A stretch of 64,000 nucleotides of DNA from JAXLYX01 sp046351215 (GTDB taxonomy: Bacteria; Myxococcota_A; Polyangia; Polyangiales; Houyiibacteriaceae), in contig JAXLYX010000009.1 in the NCBI GenBank assembly GCA_046351215.1, positions 372,001 to 436,000 of the forward strand, given 5' to 3'. This document shows positions 43,851 through 51,304 of the stretch, piece by piece. A model generated the notes under the pieces. That model had not been told where the DNA came from. It was given only the letters and a program-made list of their open reading frames with translations, and did not search any database. The position numbers and the translations under genes are program-made. The number at the start of each line of letters is the position of its first letter. The stretch's first letter is position 1.

Positions 43851-44930
43851 GTGCGAAAGCTGCCCGTCGTCGAGAGTCGGACCGCCGTCCACGAGGCGCT
43901 GCCTCGGGTGCCGGAGGGCTTCGCGCGCGACGGGCTGCCCCAGCTCCTCGACCCGAGCGGCCGCGAATACACGTACCTGCGCCTCTCGGTGACGGATCGC
44001 TGCGACCTCGCCTGCGTCTACTGCATGCCGCCGGCCGGCGAGGCGGAGCACGGCCTGCGGCAGGATCTCCTCTCGTTCGAGGAGGCGGCCCGCCTCGTCG
44101 ACGTGATGGCGCGCATGGGCATCCGCCGCGTCCGGTTCACGGGCGGCGAGCCGCTCGTGCGTCGCGACGTCGTCGACCTCGTCGCGCTCGTGCGTCGGAC
44201 GACGCCCGTGAAGAAGCTCGCGATGACGACGAACGCGACGCGCCTCGCGGAGCTCGCGCGGCCGCTGCGCGACGCGGGGCTCACGGGCGTGAACGTCTCG
44301 GTCGACTCGCTCGATCCCGAGGCCTTCCACCGCATCACGCGCGGCGGCGATCTCGCGAAGGTGCTCGAGGGCATCCGCGCGGCGCTCGACGTCGGGCTCG
44401 AGGTGAAGATCAACACGGTGCTGCTCCGCGGCGAGACGGATGACGAGGCCGAGCGCCTCGTGCGCTGGGCCTTCGACCTCGGCGTCACGCCCCGCTTCAT
44501 CGAGCTCATGCCGCTCGGCGAGGGCGCGAACCTCCCGACCACGATGCGCGTCCCCGCGAGCGAGGTGATCGAGCGCCTCGGCTCGCTCGTCGTCCGGGAG
44601 ACGTCCGGACGGCCGGAGGACCACGGGCCCGCCCGCTACGTCGAGGCGAGCGACGGCTCGGGCCGCCGCGTCGGCTTCATCACGCCGCTCAGCGACGAAT
44701 TCTGTGGGAGCTGCAACCGTGTGCGCATCACGGCACGCGGCGACGTGCGTGCGTGCCTCGCGTCGCGCAAGGCCGTGTCGATCCGCGACCTGATGCGAGC
44801 CGGAGCGGACGATCGGGAGCTCGCGTGGGCGCTGCACTGGTCGCTCTCCACCAAGGCGCGTGGCCACTTCTTCCTCGAGCCCGAGGTGGACGAGCACACG
44901 CGGGTGGGGATGAGCTTGATCGGGGGGTAG
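43851..44930 (+). CDS. moaA: GTP 3',8-cyclase MoaA (molybdenum cofactor biosynthesis)
   Basis: 359 residues from a GTG start. Radical-SAM enzyme that converts GTP to 3',8-cyclo-GTP, the first step of molybdopterin synthesis. N-terminal cluster cysteines Cys51, Cys55, Cys58 (RCDLACVYC), the SAM-binding FTGGEPLVRRD, and the C-terminal cluster cysteines Cys285, Cys288 and Cys302 (EFCGSCNRVRITARGDVRAC). It ends with the conserved Gly-Gly tail. The last 28 codons are duplicated at the far end of the following island; the copy here keeps the gene intact. Other moa genes are not in the window. Confidence 0.96.
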   Translation: MRKLPVVESRTAVHEALPRVPEGFARDGLPQLLDPSGREYTYLRLSVTDRCDLACVYCMPPAGEAEHGLRQDLLSFEEAARLVDVMARMGIRRVRFTGGEPLVRRDVVDLVALVRRTTPVKKLAMTTNATRLAELARPLRDAGLTGVNVSVDSLDPEAFHRITRGGDLAKVLEGIRAALDVGLEVKINTVLLRGETDDEAERLVRWAFDLGVTPRFIELMPLGEGANLPTTMRVPASEVIERLGSLVVRETSGRPEDHGPARYVEASDGSGRRVGFITPLSDEFCGSCNRVRITARGDVRACLASRKAVSIRDLMRAGADDRELAWALHWSLSTKARGHFFLEPEVDEHTRVGMSLIGG

Positions 44931-44932
44931 GG
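44847..44932 (+). repeat. Left copy of the moaA 3'-end direct repeat (attL-like)
   Basis: 86 bp covering the last 28 codons of moaA plus two bases. It matches 50986-51071 at 83 of 86 positions; the three differences are two silent changes and one Asp-to-His codon. It marks the left junction of the island. Confidence 0.9.
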
Positions 44933-45016
44933 CGTCGGAGGGCGTTCGTCTCTCTTCGTCCCCCGGATCGCGTGAAGGCGAGCGGAAGACGATGGCTTCC
45001 ACGAACAGGGGTCTCG

Positions 45017-45298
45017 ATGCGACCTGAAGAGCTCCTCGAGCGAGTCGTCGATCGCGAGAGCTTCGTGCTCTTCCTCAGGGCGCTGGCCGAGGAGGGGGCG
45101 AGCGCGGAGGAGGAAGAGCGTGCCGAGCCGGAGCGCTATCGGGTCGACGGCGCTCGCGGCTGGAAGAATGGCGACCTCTCCGGGTTTCTCTTCGGATGCC
45201 TCGCGCATTTCGACCCGAAGCCGCTTCACCAGCCGGGTGAGGAGGCCTCGTGGCGGGCGCTCGCCGAGGTGCTCTATGCGGGAAAGGTCGTGGAGTAG
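45017..45298 (+). CDS. DUF7660-like small protein (immunity-type)
   Basis: 93 residues: MRPEELLERVVDRESFVLFL then RALAEEG, an acidic loop, GWKNGDLSGFLFGCLAHFDP and a final WRALAEVLYAGKVVE. The order (helix with F-x-x-F-L, a Trp-Lys-Asn turn before a second F-L helix, and a closing Trp helix) is that of DUF7660 proteins, which often occur next to polymorphic toxin systems as predicted immunity proteins. Soluble, with no signal peptide. First gene of the island, 86 bp after moaA. No cognate toxin is visible. Family assignment is by eye. Confidence 0.6.
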   Translation: MRPEELLERVVDRESFVLFLRALAEEGASAEEEERAEPERYRVDGARGWKNGDLSGFLFGCLAHFDPKPLHQPGEEASWRALAEVLYAGKVVE

Positions 45299-45704
45299 GG
45301 GAGGCGTGAGCGGGGCGGGCGTGTTCGCGTTCGTGGTCGAGGGCCTGGTGAGCCGGGGAGGGCTCCAGCTGCTGGATCGAGTATATGGCTGCCTGGAGTG
45401 CCGGGATCGTGAGGTCGCTGTGGTGGGCTACCCAGGCTCTGCGCGAAGGGGAGCTACTTCTGTTCTGAGTGGGCTGCAGGCGAGCTTTCACGCCGAGAGG
45501 TCGTTTCGAATCCTTGAGGAGGTGCCAGTCCGATGACACAGGAGCTGGAATTCGATTTTCGAACCAACCAAATGTCTTCTGCGTTCTGTCATGAGATCGT
45601 CGACTTCATGATTCGAGAATTCGGATTCTCTAGGGATGAAGCCGTTGGGAGAATCAATCGGCAATGGCGTGGTTTTGACTTTCTTCGGGAAGACGACATC
45701 AGGT

Positions 45705-45713
45705 ATCACGAAG
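45705..45713 (+). repeat. 9-bp target-site duplication, left copy
   Basis: ATCACGAAG immediately left of the IS; identical to 47087-47095. Nine bases is the normal duplication length for IS10/IS50-type IS4 elements. Confidence 0.9.
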
Positions 45714-47086
45714 CTGAATCATCCCCTCATTCCGCCGACATCCTGCGACACGTCACAGGATTCCAAAGATGTCTCGGAAGAACGGCTGTTCGCGTAGAAG
45801 CTGCTCGAACTTTCCGAGGAGAAGGTCCCGTCGTTCGGGACGAGCGTTCGGTAGAAGCCAGAACCAGAGGCATCCTTGCCGGAAGAGCGAATGAGTTCTC
45901 TGCGTGACGGTGTTGGCTTTGAGGGTGCGGTCGAGACCGGTGGCCTCGCTCGCGGCCCCGAGCAGCGTCAGCAGCGCCTGGGCCAACGACGCCAGGAGGA
46001 TCAGTCGGTCACGGCGATCCGTTCGCTTGAGGCGAACCTCCGAGAGGCCGAGCCCGAACCGCGGGTTCTTCGCGTCGCGGAAGGTTTCCTCGATGGTGAA
46101 TCGCTTCCCGTAGAGGGCCACGATCTGCGTCGCAGTGAGGTCCGTGCGATTCGTCGCCAGGCACCACGCGTCCTTCATGCCTGCAGCCTTCACGGCGACG
46201 AAGCCGGCGACGGGATGCTCGTTGGCCGTGAGGGCGACGCTCTTGAACAGTCGTGCTCGGCCGCCCGCCGGAACGAGGTCGGCAGCGGGAAGCCTCTTGC
46301 CGTTGGCGGTGGTGACGAGGATCGACTCGCGAAAGCGGATCACGAAGTTCCATCGTTCGCGTGCGAGGAACTCGTAGAGCTTGGTATCGCCGAAGCCTCG
46401 ATCGGCGATGATCGTGACCCGAACGTCATCGGGGATCGCTGCGTGCAGCCTCAGCAGCAGCTCGTCCTCGAAGTCGTTTCGCGCCCCGTCCTTGATGTCG
46501 CTGACGGCGACGGTCTTCCACAGGAGCGGCGTCGCGCGGCCATGCGAGGTCACGACGTTCGCGGCGATGACCGAGTGGCCGTCGCGCGCATACTCGGTCC
46601 AGTCCAAGGCGATGACCACGTCCTTGCGCTCGCCGAGGACGAAGTGGACCCACGGCAGGTCGAGTTGCTCGAGCTGCAGGTTGCGATTGGAGAGGAGCCG
46701 GTCGACCTGCTTGACCGCGTGCTTGGTGTCGAGTCCCTGGGAGGACGCGAGCCCGGCGCCGATCAGCGAGAGGGCGAGCGAGCTCGCTTCGAGCACTCCG
46801 ACCACGCCGTTGGTCACGGAGGTCTCGAGCTTCGCGTGGAGCTCATCATCGAAGGCGCGGGACACCATCGCCGCCACTGTACTCGATGGGATCCCTCTCG
46901 GTACCGGCCCGTTCCGCGTCCCCGGGGGTCTTCCTCTTTCGCGATCCCGGCGGCAGGATGAACGGCGGATTTTCGGCGACGATGACGGCTTGCGGCGGCT
47001 CATGGCCGCTCGAACACGCGAATCGGCTGGAAATTCCCTGCCATCATGAAGTCAGGTCAGGTAGGTGCGATGAGGGGATCCCTCAG
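45714..47086 (-). mobile_element. IS4-family insertion sequence (IS10-like ends)
   Basis: 1373 bp. The ends are imperfect inverted repeats that share CTGA and, three bases in, ATCCCCTCAT (left 45714-45736, right 47064-47086); the right end reads CTGAGGGATCCCCTCATCG, very close to the outer end of IS10 as I remember it. It carries one transposase gene on the minus strand and is flanked by exact 9-bp copies of ATCACGAAG. The transposase frame is intact and the target duplication undamaged, so insertion is recent and the element may be active. It has no passenger genes. Confidence 0.93.
45753..46868 (-). CDS. IS4-family DDE transposase
   Basis: 371 residues from MVSRAFDDELHAKLETSVTN. The RNase-H-like catalytic triad is visible: Asp89 (IALDWTEY), Asp156 (IIADRGFGD) and Glu260 in YGKRFTIEETFRDAK, the Y-2-R-3-E-6-K signature (Tyr253, Arg256, Glu260, Lys267) that defines IS4 transposases. 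The frame is complete, so the enzyme may be active. An upstream extension to 47003 enters basic non-family sequence and is not used. Located inside the element, 39 bp from its left end. Confidence 0.93.
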   Translation of the reverse strand: MVSRAFDDELHAKLETSVTNGVVGVLEASSLALSLIGAGLASSQGLDTKHAVKQVDRLLSNRNLQLEQLDLPWVHFVLGERKDVVIALDWTEYARDGHSVIAANVVTSHGRATPLLWKTVAVSDIKDGARNDFEDELLLRLHAAIPDDVRVTIIADRGFGDTKLYEFLARERWNFVIRFRESILVTTANGKRLPAADLVPAGGRARLFKSVALTANEHPVAGFVAVKAAGMKDAWCLATNRTDLTATQIVALYGKRFTIEETFRDAKNPRFGLGLSEVRLKRTDRRDRLILLASLAQALLTLLGAASEATGLDRTLKANTVTQRTHSLFRQGCLWFWLLPNARPERRDLLLGKFEQLLREQPFFRDIFGIL

Positions 47087-47095
47087 ATCACGAAG
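47087..47095 (+). repeat. 9-bp target-site duplication, right copy
   Basis: ATCACGAAG directly after the right inverted repeat; exact match to 45705-45713. Confidence 0.9.
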
Positions 47096-47228
47096 ATGCT
47101 GAGTTTTGGTCCAAGGACATCGCATACGGCTCCAATGTGCCGTGGCATCTCAATGAGCCGGGACTGAAGCCTCGATCGTTCCCCTGAGGAATCCACCGAG
47201 CGCACGCACCCAACGTCACTCCACCAGA

Positions 47229-47702
47229 ATGGAGCCATCACGTCTGCTGTCGAGCCCAGACCAGCTATCCTTTCGCATGACCGTCGTTCGAGCCCTTCGT
47301 AGACCGGACGGAACGCCCTCCGACTCGTTTGCCCTCGCGGAGAGCGATCTGCTGGATGCAGGTGCGTGGGCGGAACGGACGTCGGAGTTGGTCCTGTCGG
47401 TGCGCACCGAAGGAGCGAGGTCCCAGCTGACCGTGGTTCGTCGCGGGGACCTCGCGTGTGCAATGCACTTCGGCGCCGGCGAGGCTCCTCCGGGATGGAT
47501 CACCACCGGTGGAGTGGGCGGTGACGACCAGCCCGTCGAGACACAAGATCTCGTCATCTGGTATCCGGCGAAGGCGTTCGTTCCTGTCGAGAGGATCCTG
47601 GACGCCATGCGGGTGTACATCGCGACGCACGAGCGCGACCCGAGGCTCGAGTGGTGCGAGCTGAGGATGGGGGATTTGAGGTTCGAAGAGCTCTGGGAGT
47701 GA
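47229..47702 (+). CDS. Small Imm1-like orphan protein
   Basis: 157 residues, soluble, rich in Trp/Tyr in its C-terminal half: ETQDLVIWYPAKAFVPVERI, then DAMRVYIATHERDPRLEWCE. The layout (beta-rich N-half, a PPGWITTGG turn, the WYPA-x-x-FVPV strand and a final helix before LEW) is like Imm1-type immunity proteins; this is a weak call by eye. Start is uncertain: ATG 47229, or ATG 47277 (MTVVRALRRPDG); neither has a clear Shine-Dalgarno. Lies 41 bp after the split gene, same direction. No toxin partner present. Confidence 0.5.
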   Translation: MEPSRLLSSPDQLSFRMTVVRALRRPDGTPSDSFALAESDLLDAGAWAERTSELVLSVRTEGARSQLTVVRRGDLACAMHFGAGEAPPGWITTGGVGGDDQPVETQDLVIWYPAKAFVPVERILDAMRVYIATHERDPRLEWCELRMGDLRFEELWE

Positions 47703-47785
47703 ATGGTCACCGATGGTGGAGCCGTGGCAGAGTCCTGCTGCGAATCCTGTAAGCTCTCGAAGGCTACTATCCGGGGCGGAAACTC

Positions 47786-48156
47786 GTGTTGCTCGTCATC
47801 GAAGGCGCAAGCCAAGTGGCGTACCCGGACAGGGCCGAAGTGGAGCGCGCGTTCGCGCGATGGACGGTGTCGTGCGCACTCAAGGGGCGCTCTTCGAGAG
47901 CGAGCGCGACTGGCTCACCATCGGGGGCGGGAACGACGCGTACGTGCTCGCGCTCCACAAGGGGGACGCGATTCGAGTGGCTCTCGATCAGCCGCGGCCT
48001 GCGCACGAAGACGAGCGGGTATGGATCTGCAACGGTCAGCCGCTCGAGTATCCGCGGTCGGAAGTCGTTTCCGTGGACACCGCCGTCCCGGCTCCGTTGG
48101 CGTACCTCGACGATCGCGGGGAGGCGTCCGAGTTGCTGTGGGACGACGAGACGTAG
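47786..48156 (+). pseudogene. Probable frameshifted small orphan gene
   Basis: From GTG 47786 the frame encodes MLLVIEGASQVAYPDRAEVE and then RAFARW, which looks like a normal N-terminus. Around base 47860 the protein-like sequence moves to another frame and continues as GALFESERDWLTIGGGNDAY and onward to DDRGEASELLWDDET, stopping at 48156. Together they would make about 123 residues, with the IGGG-x-x-AYV strand typical of small immunity-like proteins. A single-base indel in the gene or a sequencing error would explain it. Alternatively two genes overlap: ATG 47713 opens the second frame. Confidence 0.5.
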
Positions 48157-48247
48157 GGCCGAGAGGCGCCAGCAATCGCGGAGCGCGACCCTCGTGCACT
48201 CCCACCCGACCCTCGACACGGACGCCCCCCGGGGAAGCTCGTAGACC

Positions 48248-48826
48248 ATGGACATCGACACGCTGATGCAGGAGGCCGAGCTTCTCGTCCGGAACGGAGA
48301 GCAGCTGACGCCGAGCGGAATCGGAGCGCCGGTCGGTTGGACGTATCCGCGCGTGTCCGGCGAGCCTTCGATGGCCGTGGTCGTGGCCGGGCGCGTGCTG
48401 TGTCTCGTGCCCGACGGAAACCATGGAGCAGGTGCGTCCTACGGGGACGCGGCTCCCGCGGGAGGTACTCCGCTCTTCGCCTCTCCGTGGAGGTCGTATC
48501 CGCCGATCGAGGGGATCTTCCTGCGCGGCTCGGAACGGATCGGAGATTGGCTGGCCGAGAATCGATGGGAGAGGACCTGGGGATACAACGACAACTTCCC
48601 GGATCGTCGCGTCGTCTCCGAATACGAAGCCTGGTGGCAGGGCCAACATCCGTTCTACACGTCGACCGCGGTCGCCGTCCGCGGTGGATGGCACTTTGTC
48701 TGGCCCGACGACGACTGGCTCGAGCGCGTGGACGAAGAGCTGGTTCTCTGGACGCTCTCGGGCGAGCCTTGGCTCGAAGTCTGGGCCCGTGCCGGCGGAC
48801 TGCAGGTCCTCGAGAGGACCACCTGA
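48248..48826 (+). CDS. Orphan soluble protein of the island (unknown function)
   Basis: 192 residues, no signal peptide or membrane segment. Tryptophan-rich (about a dozen), with GWTYPRVSGEPSMAVVVAGR early, WRSYPPIEGIFLRGSERIGD in the middle, and GGWHFVWPDDDWLERVDEEL near the end. The acidic, aromatic composition is like many immunity proteins, but no family is recognised. Starts MDIDTLMQEAELLVRNGEQL, 91 bp after the frameshifted gene. Only position among similar orphans suggests a role in self-protection. Confidence 0.65.
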   Translation: MDIDTLMQEAELLVRNGEQLTPSGIGAPVGWTYPRVSGEPSMAVVVAGRVLCLVPDGNHGAGASYGDAAPAGGTPLFASPWRSYPPIEGIFLRGSERIGDWLAENRWERTWGYNDNFPDRRVVSEYEAWWQGQHPFYTSTAVAVRGGWHFVWPDDDWLERVDEELVLWTLSGEPWLEVWARAGGLQVLERTT

Positions 48827-48878
48827 GCGGCTGCGCGACATGCGCGGACGGGGCTCCTCGGACGAGCGGAGGCGAGCG

Positions 48879-49562
48879 GTGAGCAGACGAGACATCAAGG
48901 TGGAGATGAGACGCCGTTCGGCTCCGTCCGACGATCCGGTGTCCCTCCACCGGCGGTTCCTCTCGGTCATGCGCAACTCGCAGACTCGGTGGTGGGATCC
49001 CGCCGCACCAATCGCCGATCCCAAGGTGCGGGGCAGCCTGGAGCATCAGGTGGATCTCGGCCCGGCGCTCTCGCGTGGTGGCGCGGGCTATGTGGCGTAC
49101 GTGCATCGCTCGCCCGACTACACGGCGGACCAGGCTCTGTACGACGACCGGCTGATTCTCGGATTCAGCCTCTCCCAGGAGGAGTACGGCGACCTTCTGG
49201 GCTCGGCGCTGGTGTGCCTCTTGGAGGCATTCGCTCCCTACCGGGTCCAGGTGATCTCGGATCGGGGCCTCATGCTCGACGACTACGACGTGACGCTGGA
49301 GCTGGCCGGCGTATCGGGCAAGGACGAGGACGGACGCGATGGGGTGGCGCGGTTGTGGCCGGCTACGTTCCTGGACGACGAGCTCTGTCGCCGGACGTTC
49401 GGGCTGTCGGCCGACGAAGTGGCCGCGCGACTCGCGGGAGTGGTGGAGCGCGCAGAGAGTCGTTCAGGAGGGGTGTTCCTGGTCGCGACGACGGAGCTCC
49501 TCGGACGCGACGAGCTCGTCGCGCTCGACCTGGCGCTGCGGCGCCGCCTGACGGGCCCCTAG
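48879..49562 (+). CDS. Orphan soluble protein of the island (unknown function)
   Basis: 227 residues from a GTG preceded by GGAGG. No signal peptide. Segments YVAYVHRSPDYTADQALYDD and DDYDVTLELAGVSGKDEDGR are predicted strands; the C-terminal half (TFGLSADEVAARLAGVVERA) is helical. A size and layout of strand-rich half plus helical half is common in immunity proteins, but no family is recognised. Starts 52 bp after the preceding gene in the same direction. Longer upstream frame (from 48423) overlaps that gene and is rejected. Confidence 0.6.
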   Translation: MSRRDIKVEMRRRSAPSDDPVSLHRRFLSVMRNSQTRWWDPAAPIADPKVRGSLEHQVDLGPALSRGGAGYVAYVHRSPDYTADQALYDDRLILGFSLSQEEYGDLLGSALVCLLEAFAPYRVQVISDRGLMLDDYDVTLELAGVSGKDEDGRDGVARLWPATFLDDELCRRTFGLSADEVAARLAGVVERAESRSGGVFLVATTELLGRDELVALDLALRRRLTGP

Positions 49563-49723
49563 GCCCGTTCCTGGGCCGTTCGGCCGTGACGCTCGGAGGA
49601 GTCGGTCCGGGGCCTCGCGCTCACGATGCGTTCGCGCAGCCACAGAGCGGGCACGCGTCGGAGGGGATCGACTGGATCGCATCACGCTGGGGCCCGCCGT
49701 CGGTTGCGTGGTAGAGGGCGGGG

Positions 49724-50443
49724 ATGGACCCGGCGTACCAGCTGCTGGTGCACTTCGAGCGCGGAGTCGACGGTGTCCGCGTGCTCCGTGAGTTGGTGCG
49801 CGAGTGGGCCGTGTCGACGCGCCTGCCGCTGAGGTCTTTCGGCAAGGCAGGCGAGGCATCGCCCGATCCGTCCTGGTTGTGCGAGCGCCTCGAGTTTCGG
49901 GGAGGGCGCGACGACTCCGCCCTGAGCCTGCGAACCGGGCGGGGACGCAAGGGCGTCGACGTCGTGGACTGCATGTTCACGAATCCGGACGTCGAGCTCC
50001 CCTACGCCCCGAACTTCGTTTCCGTGCGCTTCCATCACGACCGGATACGCGAGCAGAGCGAGGGGTACTCGCTCGGGGACATGGCGAAGCTTCTCGGTGC
50101 GGTGGCGGACTCGGGGCCCGTCCTGTCCGGATATGTCGATTGCTACGCCAACGTTCGTGCGGGGCCGATCATGCATAACGAGCGCGCGTTCTCCGCCGCG
50201 GTTCGGTCTGCAGGGGGGCGGTCTCCGGGGTGGGCACCGATCCTCTGGCTCTCGGTGCTGCCTTCCACAGTCATGAAGGCGCTCGGGCAGGGCTCGGACT
50301 CGCTCGCGCGGAGCGGCCTCATCCGGCTGAGGGACCTCGCCGATGGCGGCGTCGTCGTGGCGACCCACGAGGAGAGTCCGCGCGGAAACCGCGAAGAGGT
50401 GAATCGCGTGCAGACGAGCATGCGAGCGCTGGGGTGGCTGTAG
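49724..50443 (+). CDS. Orphan soluble protein of the island (unknown function)
   Basis: 239 residues, MDPAYQLLVHFERGVDGVRV at the N-terminus. No signal peptide or membrane segment; strand-rich centre (FVSVRFHHDRIREQSEGYSL, then GPVLSGYVDCYANVRAG) and a hydrophobic APILWLSVLPSTVMKALG segment too short and mixed to be a clear membrane helix. Not recognised as any family. Last intact gene of the island, 161 bp after its neighbour. Together with 45017-49562 it forms a one-direction run of orphans. Confidence 0.6.
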   Translation: MDPAYQLLVHFERGVDGVRVLRELVREWAVSTRLPLRSFGKAGEASPDPSWLCERLEFRGGRDDSALSLRTGRGRKGVDVVDCMFTNPDVELPYAPNFVSVRFHHDRIREQSEGYSLGDMAKLLGAVADSGPVLSGYVDCYANVRAGPIMHNERAFSAAVRSAGGRSPGWAPILWLSVLPSTVMKALGQGSDSLARSGLIRLRDLADGGVVVATHEESPRGNREEVNRVQTSMRALGWL

Positions 50444-50985
50444 CTGCGCACCGGAGGCGTGCGAGAACGATCCGCGTTCGTGCCTGGCCTCGCGGCGGCT
50501 CCCACGGTCTCCTGCCTTTGCGCGAGGTGAGCCCGTGTCCCGCTGGAGCTAGGACGAGGCCAGCTATCGAGGGCTCTTGTGTGCATGCCCTGGCGTCTTC
50601 GCCGGACTGCCCACGAGAGGACTACGTGGGAGACGCCGAGCAGATGACGCTGCCAAGGGCCATGGAAGCGCTCGGCGTCGGAATCGTGCTCGTTGCCGCC
50701 GCGAAGCAGAGCGCCGGACGCGCGTAGAACGTGGGCCGCCTTGAACGATGCGGCGCGAACGCGAGTTGTTCGGTCGACGGGTCGCCGGCGGGGTACCCTC
50801 GCCGCGAGCCGCCACCACCCACCGAGGGATCGTTATCGTTCCAGCGGCCGAGCCCTCCTGCGATGCACGGCCGCGAACCATCGACCCTCGCGTATCACGC
50901 GACGCCCATGCGCGACGTCGGAATGCGCCAAGGAGCTCGACTCCGCGCATCCCGTCTCGCGCGGTGGGGCTTCGAGCCCCCGATT
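50444..50985. other. 542-bp non-coding stretch before the right island junction
   Basis: No gene with convincing protein character was found. Short open frames exist on both strands but lack family motifs or start signals; one that ends at 51069 only reads through the moaA remnant. It may hold decayed island genes or sites for an absent recombinase; no inverted repeats or att-core are evident beyond the moaA repeat itself. Confidence 0.6.
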
Positions 50986-51071
50986 TCCACCAAGGCCCGG
51001 GGCCACTTCTTCCTCGAGCCCGAGGTGCACGAGCACACGCGGGTGGGGATGAGCTTGATCGGGGGGTAGGG
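50986..51071 (+). repeat. Right copy of the moaA 3'-end direct repeat (attR-like)
   Basis: Encodes STKARGHFFLEPEVHEHTRV and then GMSLIGG and a stop, the MoaA C-terminus, but nothing of MoaA precedes it. 83/86 identical to 44847-44932. Identity begins abruptly at TCCACC and ends after TAGGG, so the repeat limits are sharp. Confidence 0.9.
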
Positions 51072-51304
51072 GCTGGCGACCTCGCAGGACCGGCTCGCCC
51101 GGGCGGTCCGTTCACGTTCCGCACGAGACCCGAGCGCCCCTCGCCCGCGCCAAGGCTACGCCTTTCGGTGGACCCGCCACGCGGACCCGAGTGTCCTTTT
51201 CGGCGCTTCGCGGCCTTTACTCGGCCTGGGCCTCCCTTCAAGTTCGCCCGCGCCGATCCGGGGGCGTCTCGGCGGCAGTTCCGGAATCCGGGGTGGAGTG
51301 GGTG

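Larger units (their letters stand above)
45533..47187 (+). pseudogene. Small orphan gene split by an IS element
   Basis: Codons 1-60 lie at 45533-45713 (MTQELEFDFRTNQMSSAFCH onward, ending in DDIRYHE). The frame is then broken by the IS at 45714-47086. Deleting the element and one 9-bp target copy (47087-47095) joins the frame exactly to 47096-47187 and gives a 90-residue protein that continues EDAEFWSKDIAYGSNVPWHL and ends GLKPRSFP. The YHE-x-x-EFW pattern recalls small immunity-like proteins, but no family is certain. The join restores one uninterrupted frame, so the gene was intact until recently. Its codon use is more A/T-rich than neighbouring genes. Confidence 0.8.
44933..51071. mobile_element. 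Genomic island integrated at the 3' end of moaA
   Basis: The island is about 6.1 kb and bounded by direct repeats of the moaA 3' end, so one copy restores the gene and the other is left as a remnant. Content: a DUF7660-like gene, a small gene split by an IS4-family element, and a run of four small genes of unknown function, all on the plus strand. Parts of it (for example 45533-45713 and 47096-47187) are noticeably richer in A and T than the flanking genes. No tyrosine or serine recombinase, phage or conjugation gene is recognisable, so it is either non-autonomous or decayed. Excision competence is unknown. Confidence 0.75.

Noticed and set aside
50731..51069. Open frame of 112 codons ending in the MoaA C-terminus
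   Set aside because: Only the last 28 codons match MoaA; the rest is low-quality sequence. It is the duplicated gene end, not a gene.
44933..51071. Island as a composite transposon between two IS copies
   Set aside because: Only one IS is present and its target duplication is inside a gene; the island edges are the moaA repeats, not IS ends.
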